Origin: Anaerobacillus alkalidiazotrophicus
Lineage (GTDB): Bacteria; Bacillota; Bacilli; Bacillales_H; Anaerobacillaceae
DNA: 62,742 nt
Reading direction: 5' to 3'
NCBI RefSeq assembly: GCF_001866055.1
Contig: NZ_MLQS01000011.1
Location: forward strand, 1-62,742
The first letter of the stretch is position 1, and every line of letters begins with the position of its first letter. The notes beneath the pieces are model-generated. The model saw only the letters and a program-made list of their open reading frames with translations, was not told where the DNA came from and ran no database searches. Shown piece after piece: positions 59,536 through 62,742 of this stretch. Made by a program: the position numbers and the translations under genes.

Positions 59536-60966
59536 TTATGGTTTTTTTAAAACTTTAACTCCTACCTTATGTATGTCTTCTCCTTGAAGATAAGCCCCTA
59601 CTTTTTTTAGTTCATACAGGTACTTAATATGCTCCATTTCAATTTGTTCTCCAGTTACTAACAGAGGTACCCCTGGAGGATATGGCGTAATTTCCTCAGA
59701 AATAATTCGCCCTACTGACTTTGTTAAAGGTACAACTTCTTCCTCTATTTCTTCGATATCTTCATACGAAAGGGCTAAGCTTGTGCACTTTTTTTCAAAT
59801 AAACGGTGAGTTACTGTTGAACGCTCTATAACACCATAATCTTTTAATTTATATTTTATTATTTCTCCTATTCTGCGAAGATTTATTGTATTCAGTAAAG
59901 GCATGACCATTAATATATTATTTCGATCTGCTAATTCAGTATAAATTCCTTCTTCTTCTAGAAGTTGTTGTAATTCATAACCACTAAGTTTGCAGCATGA
60001 TTGTATCGTCACCTTTAAAGGATCAATCTTATATAACTTATTTTTAATAACTTTTAACTGCGGAATTTTATTAATATCATCTTTAAAAGTTTTTATATCA
60101 AAGATTGTCTTTTCTATATCTTTTTCTGATATAGATGCTAGGAAGTGCCTAGCTAAGTCAAGAGAGGCCATCAAGGGGTAAGATGGACTACTCGATTGTA
60201 ACAATTGTAAATAATAAGTAAGTTTCTTTAAACTTATGAGAGAGCTATTATAATGTAAATACGAACACATTGTCATTGCTGGTAATGTTTTATGAGCTGA
60301 CTGAACAACAATGTCTGCTCCATATTCAAGAGCTGATTTCGGAAAAAAATTAGAAGGATGACTGAAATGAGCCCCGTGTGCCTCATCAACTAATACCACC
60401 ATCTTATGTTTATGTGCTTCCTTAATAATACTTTCTAATGACATTGAATATCCATAGTAGTTTGGATTAGTAATGATCAATGCTTTTGCATATGGGTATT
60501 TATTAATTGTATCTAAGACAAAAGCCTCTTCCAAATTTGCAGGTATTTGAGCAATTTCGTCAAATTCAGGCTGTAAAAAAATAGGATGAACTTTTGCTAA
60601 TCTTAGCCCATTTAAAATTGATTTATGACTGTTTCTTTGAACAAGAACTGTCTCACCCGCTTTACATGTTGCCATAATCATTGCTAAATTCCCTACAGTT
60701 GAACCACCTACAAGAAAAAAACATTGTTTTGATCGATACCAATCTGCAGCTAAATTCTCGGCTTGTTTGATTACTCCTGTAGGATTGTGTAAGTCATCTA
60801 AGCCAGTTAGTTCTGTTACATCTATTGATAATAAATGACGGTATAATTCTGCACCATATTCTGAAAATACTGCACCATTTTTATGTCCAGGGACGTGAAA
60901 AGAATGTGGCTCACGTTTTCTATGTGCTAATAGAGCTTCGAAAAGAGGTATCCTTTTTTGATCCAT
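59536..60966 (-). CDS. yaaO: Orn/Lys/Arg decarboxylase-family PLP protein (YaaO-like)
   Basis: The 476-residue protein belongs to the aspartate-aminotransferase-fold group of amino acid decarboxylases. It shows HVPGHKNG near the start, FLVGGSTVGNLAMIMA, VLVDEAHGAHF (PLP-binding Asp/His) and the Schiff-base lysine in SAHKTLPA (Lys226), plus a C-terminal decarboxylase domain with YPPGVPLLVTGE. Bacillus relatives include SpeA (arginine decarboxylase), but YaaO itself has no firm substrate. It is placed before tmk as in B. subtilis. Confidence 0.9.
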   Translation of the reverse strand: MDQKRIPLFEALLAHRKREPHSFHVPGHKNGAVFSEYGAELYRHLLSIDVTELTGLDDLHNPTGVIKQAENLAADWYRSKQCFFLVGGSTVGNLAMIMATCKAGETVLVQRNSHKSILNGLRLAKVHPIFLQPEFDEIAQIPANLEEAFVLDTINKYPYAKALIITNPNYYGYSMSLESIIKEAHKHKMVVLVDEAHGAHFSHPSNFFPKSALEYGADIVVQSAHKTLPAMTMCSYLHYNSSLISLKKLTYYLQLLQSSSPSYPLMASLDLARHFLASISEKDIEKTIFDIKTFKDDINKIPQLKVIKNKLYKIDPLKVTIQSCCKLSGYELQQLLEEEGIYTELADRNNILMVMPLLNTINLRRIGEIIKYKLKDYGVIERSTVTHRLFEKKCTSLALSYEDIEEIEEEVVPLTKSVGRIISEEITPYPPGVPLLVTGEQIEMEHIKYLYELKKVGAYLQGEDIHKVGVKVLKKP

Positions 60967-61140
60967 ACGTATTCAATTCCTTTTATATAGTAATGTTTAA
61001 TTATCACTTCACCTATTATAACGAATTTCTGACTTTAATGATAAAAATCATTGTTACATTAATGAAGACATACACAATATGGTGATTTCATGCATATAAT
61101 TAAAAGAGTTACTATTTTAAAAAAAATCAGAATTTTTTAT

Positions 61141-61169
61141 GTATAGTTTACCTTTCATTGGAAATGATT
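61141..61169 (+). promoter_or_regulatory. Candidate sigma-F promoter of csfB
   Basis: GTATA (61141-61145), 14-nt spacer, GGAAATGATT (61160-61169) resembles the forespore sigma-F pattern GYATA-N15/16-GGNNANAHTR with a slightly short spacer. In B. subtilis csfB is sigma-F-dependent. Start distance is compatible with the ribosome site at 61177-61183. Confidence 0.45.
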
Positions 61170-61193
61170 GGACTATGGAGGTGAACACAAATA

Positions 61194-61388
61194 ATGAAAG
61201 AAAAACAATGCGTAGAAAAGTGTTCCGTATGTGAACAAAATAATGAGAATGGAATTCATATTTGTGATATTTATATTTGTGAAAACTGTGAACGTGAAAT
61301 TGTAAATTCTGATGTAAGTGACGAATTTTACAGGTACTACTTACAAAAATTAAAAAAATTAAAGCACTCATTGTTAAATATCTCTTAG
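61194..61388 (+). CDS. csfB: Anti-sigma-G factor Gin (CsfB)
   Basis: Gin blocks sigma-G activity in the early forespore and sigma-E in other contexts. The 64-residue protein has the zinc pattern CSVC (Cys10, Cys13) and CENC (Cys29, Cys32) with GIHICDIYIC between, and the conserved SDEFYRYYLQKLKKL. GGAGGTG precedes the ATG. It is on the opposite strand to yaaO; in B. subtilis csfB, xpaC, yaaN and yaaO run in one direction. Confidence 0.93.
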   Translation: MKEKQCVEKCSVCEQNNENGIHICDIYICENCEREIVNSDVSDEFYRYYLQKLKKLKHSLLNIS

Positions 61389-61419
61389 AAGGCTCTTACT
61401 CAAAGGGTCTATTTTTTTT
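61388..61419 (+). terminator. Rho-independent terminator of csfB
   Basis: AGGCTCTT, loop ACTCA, AAGGGTCT (with G-U pairs) followed by ATTTTTTTTG, directly after the stop codon. Confidence 0.78.
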
Positions 61420-61649
61420 GATATTTTTCAGAATGACACTAACAGCGATTACTAGTTGATAATTAAACAAAAGCATGGATCTATTTAGCTGATATTAAAT
61501 TAGTTCAAGCACATTTCAGGGACTTACGTTACCATTTTTATCCTACTTCATTAAATTCAGTAACGTACGTACCTTTATTTATATAAACATTTCCTTATTA
61601 AATATATGTTCTACTAATGCTATTTCCCTAAGTTAAAATTAAAGCTTGT

Positions 61650-62080
61650 TATGCAGCAGCCTTGCATTGGCCTTCATGAATTATTTCTTTAGCATATGCA
61701 TCCTGCAGCTTTGCATCGAGGAAGCCTACTACGAAGCGATGCTTGTAGACGCAGAAAAACTACAGACTTCAATTACTTCATGAATTACTTCTCTGAATTT
61801 ACTACATGCTGCTTTGCATCGAGGAACCCTACTTCAAAGCGATACTAGAAGACGCAGAAAAGCTACTGACTTCAATCACAGCTTGTTATTACTCCATTGA
61901 CTAATCTACATGCAGCTTTGCTTCGAGGAAGCCTACCACGAAGCGATGCTTGTAGACGCAGAAAAGCTACTAATTTCAATCACTTCATGAGTTGCTTCTT
62001 TGAATTTACTACGTGCTGCTTTGCATCGAGGAAACTTACTTCAAAGCGATACTAGCAGACGCAGATGCAGCACCACTTAA
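61650..62080 (-). repeat. Tandem array of the mosaic repeat's inner module
   Basis: Four units of 103-104 bp start near 61713, 61816, 61920 and 62023, each with GCTTTGCATCGAGGAA-like, CGAAGCGAT and GACGCAGA blocks. Units 1 and 3 are most alike, and units 2 and 4 likewise, so a 207-bp pair has been duplicated. The blocks are the reverse complement of the inner part of the copies at 1011 and 38571. The typical family ends are absent. The DNA between the csfB terminator and the array (61420-61649) shows nothing else. Confidence 0.85.
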
Positions 62081-62104
62081 CGCAAATACTCAATTTCCGA
62101 AAAC

Positions 62105-62138
62105 ACAAAAAAACACATCCCATCGGAATGTGTTTTTC
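62105..62138 (-). terminator. Terminator of the rrn operon after 5S
   Basis: Minus-strand AAAAACACAT, loop, ATGTGTTTTTTT, 5 bp past the 5S 3' end. Confidence 0.88.
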
Positions 62139-62142
62139 ATTT

Positions 62143-62259
62143 TACCTAGCAACGTCCTACTCTCACAAGGGGAAGCCCCTAACTACCATCGGCGCAAAAG
62201 AGCTTAACGATCGTGTTCGGCATGGGAACGAGTGTGACCTCTTCGCTATCGCCACTAGA
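62143..62259 (-). rRNA. 5S ribosomal RNA
   Basis: The reverse complement reads GTGGCGATAGCGAAGAGGTC and GTGAGAGTAGGACGTTGC, the conserved ends of Bacillus 5S, and is about 116 nt long. It follows the 23S gene by about 80 bp on the same strand. The ends are estimated within a few bases. Confidence 0.96.
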
Positions 62260-62341
62260 TATTATTTAATTCAGAGATCATTCTCTGAAAACTAGATAAC
62301 ATACATATAAGTTTCTTGAGTGTGAATTCAATTCTTATTTT

Positions 62342-62742
<401 letters not shown>

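Noticed and set aside
61705..62080. Possible CRISPR array
   Set aside because: The repeated unit is about 103 bp without short constant repeats and variable spacers; it is a simple tandem array.

Overview
This A+T-rich window carries the conserved rrn–sporulation–housekeeping block that lies near the replication origin in Bacillaceae. It has many endospore genes (spoIIE, spoVT, spoVG, yabG, yabP, yabQ, fin, csfB/gin, sspF, abrB) in nearly the gene order of Bacillus subtilis, so the source is an endospore-forming member of the Bacillaceae. The genus cannot be fixed from the sequence alone. Both ends lie inside rRNA genes: the first 397 bases are the 5' end of a 16S gene and the last 400 are the 3' end of a 23S gene followed by 5S. 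The window therefore looks like a contig broken at two rrn operons. Almost everything is on the minus strand, so the biological order runs from high to low coordinates.

In that order: 23S-5S rRNA; csfB (gin) alone on the plus strand; yaaO-tmk; darA-holB-ricT-yabA; yabB-yazA-rsmI; abrB (plus); metS behind a T-box leader; tatD; yabE; rnmV-rsmA; yabG; an adeR and ald pair on the plus strand; veg; sspF; ispE-purR-ridA; spoVG; glmU-prs; ctc; pth; fin; mfd; spoVT; yabM-mazG-rqcP; yabP-yabQ-divIC-yabR; spoIIE; yabS-yabT; two ThrE-type exporter halves followed by tilS, hpt and ftsH; coaX-hslO; cysK; pabB-pabA-pabC-folP-folB-folK-yazB-dusB; lysS; and the promoters and 5' end of the next 16S gene. Compared with B. 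subtilis, yaaR, xpaC-yaaN, yacD and the tRNA pair near yabR are missing, while adeR/ald and the exporter pair are additions.

The genes form a few functional groups: folate/PABA synthesis, translation and rRNA/tRNA maturation, DNA replication and repair (holB, tmk, yabA, mfd, tatD), nucleotide and cell-wall precursor supply (prs, purR, glmU, ispE), and sporulation control. Several regulatory sites are readable: tandem sigma-A promoters for the rRNA operon and for veg, a spoIIE promoter with the long spacer typical of Spo0A-activated promoters, two Spo0A boxes 10 bp apart just downstream of the abrB promoter, a sigma-H promoter for spoVG, a sigma-B-like promoter for ctc, and a methionine T-box. 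Rho-independent terminators separate most transcription units.

The most unusual content is intergenic. A mosaic repeat family (about 70 to 350 bp) occurs at least nine times. Full copies start with AAGAAAAGCGCAAGCGCC and end with CTAGACAGTTTCCAAGTTAG, and nearly all have the same orientation, opposite to the operons. Most copies directly abut a transcription terminator. A tandem array of its inner module in reverse orientation lies beside the 5S gene. A second, palindromic family (about 110 bp, ends like GTGAATTTCATAAT) occurs at three clear and two weaker sites. The 23S end contains a 108-bp exact tandem duplication that is probably an assembly artefact.
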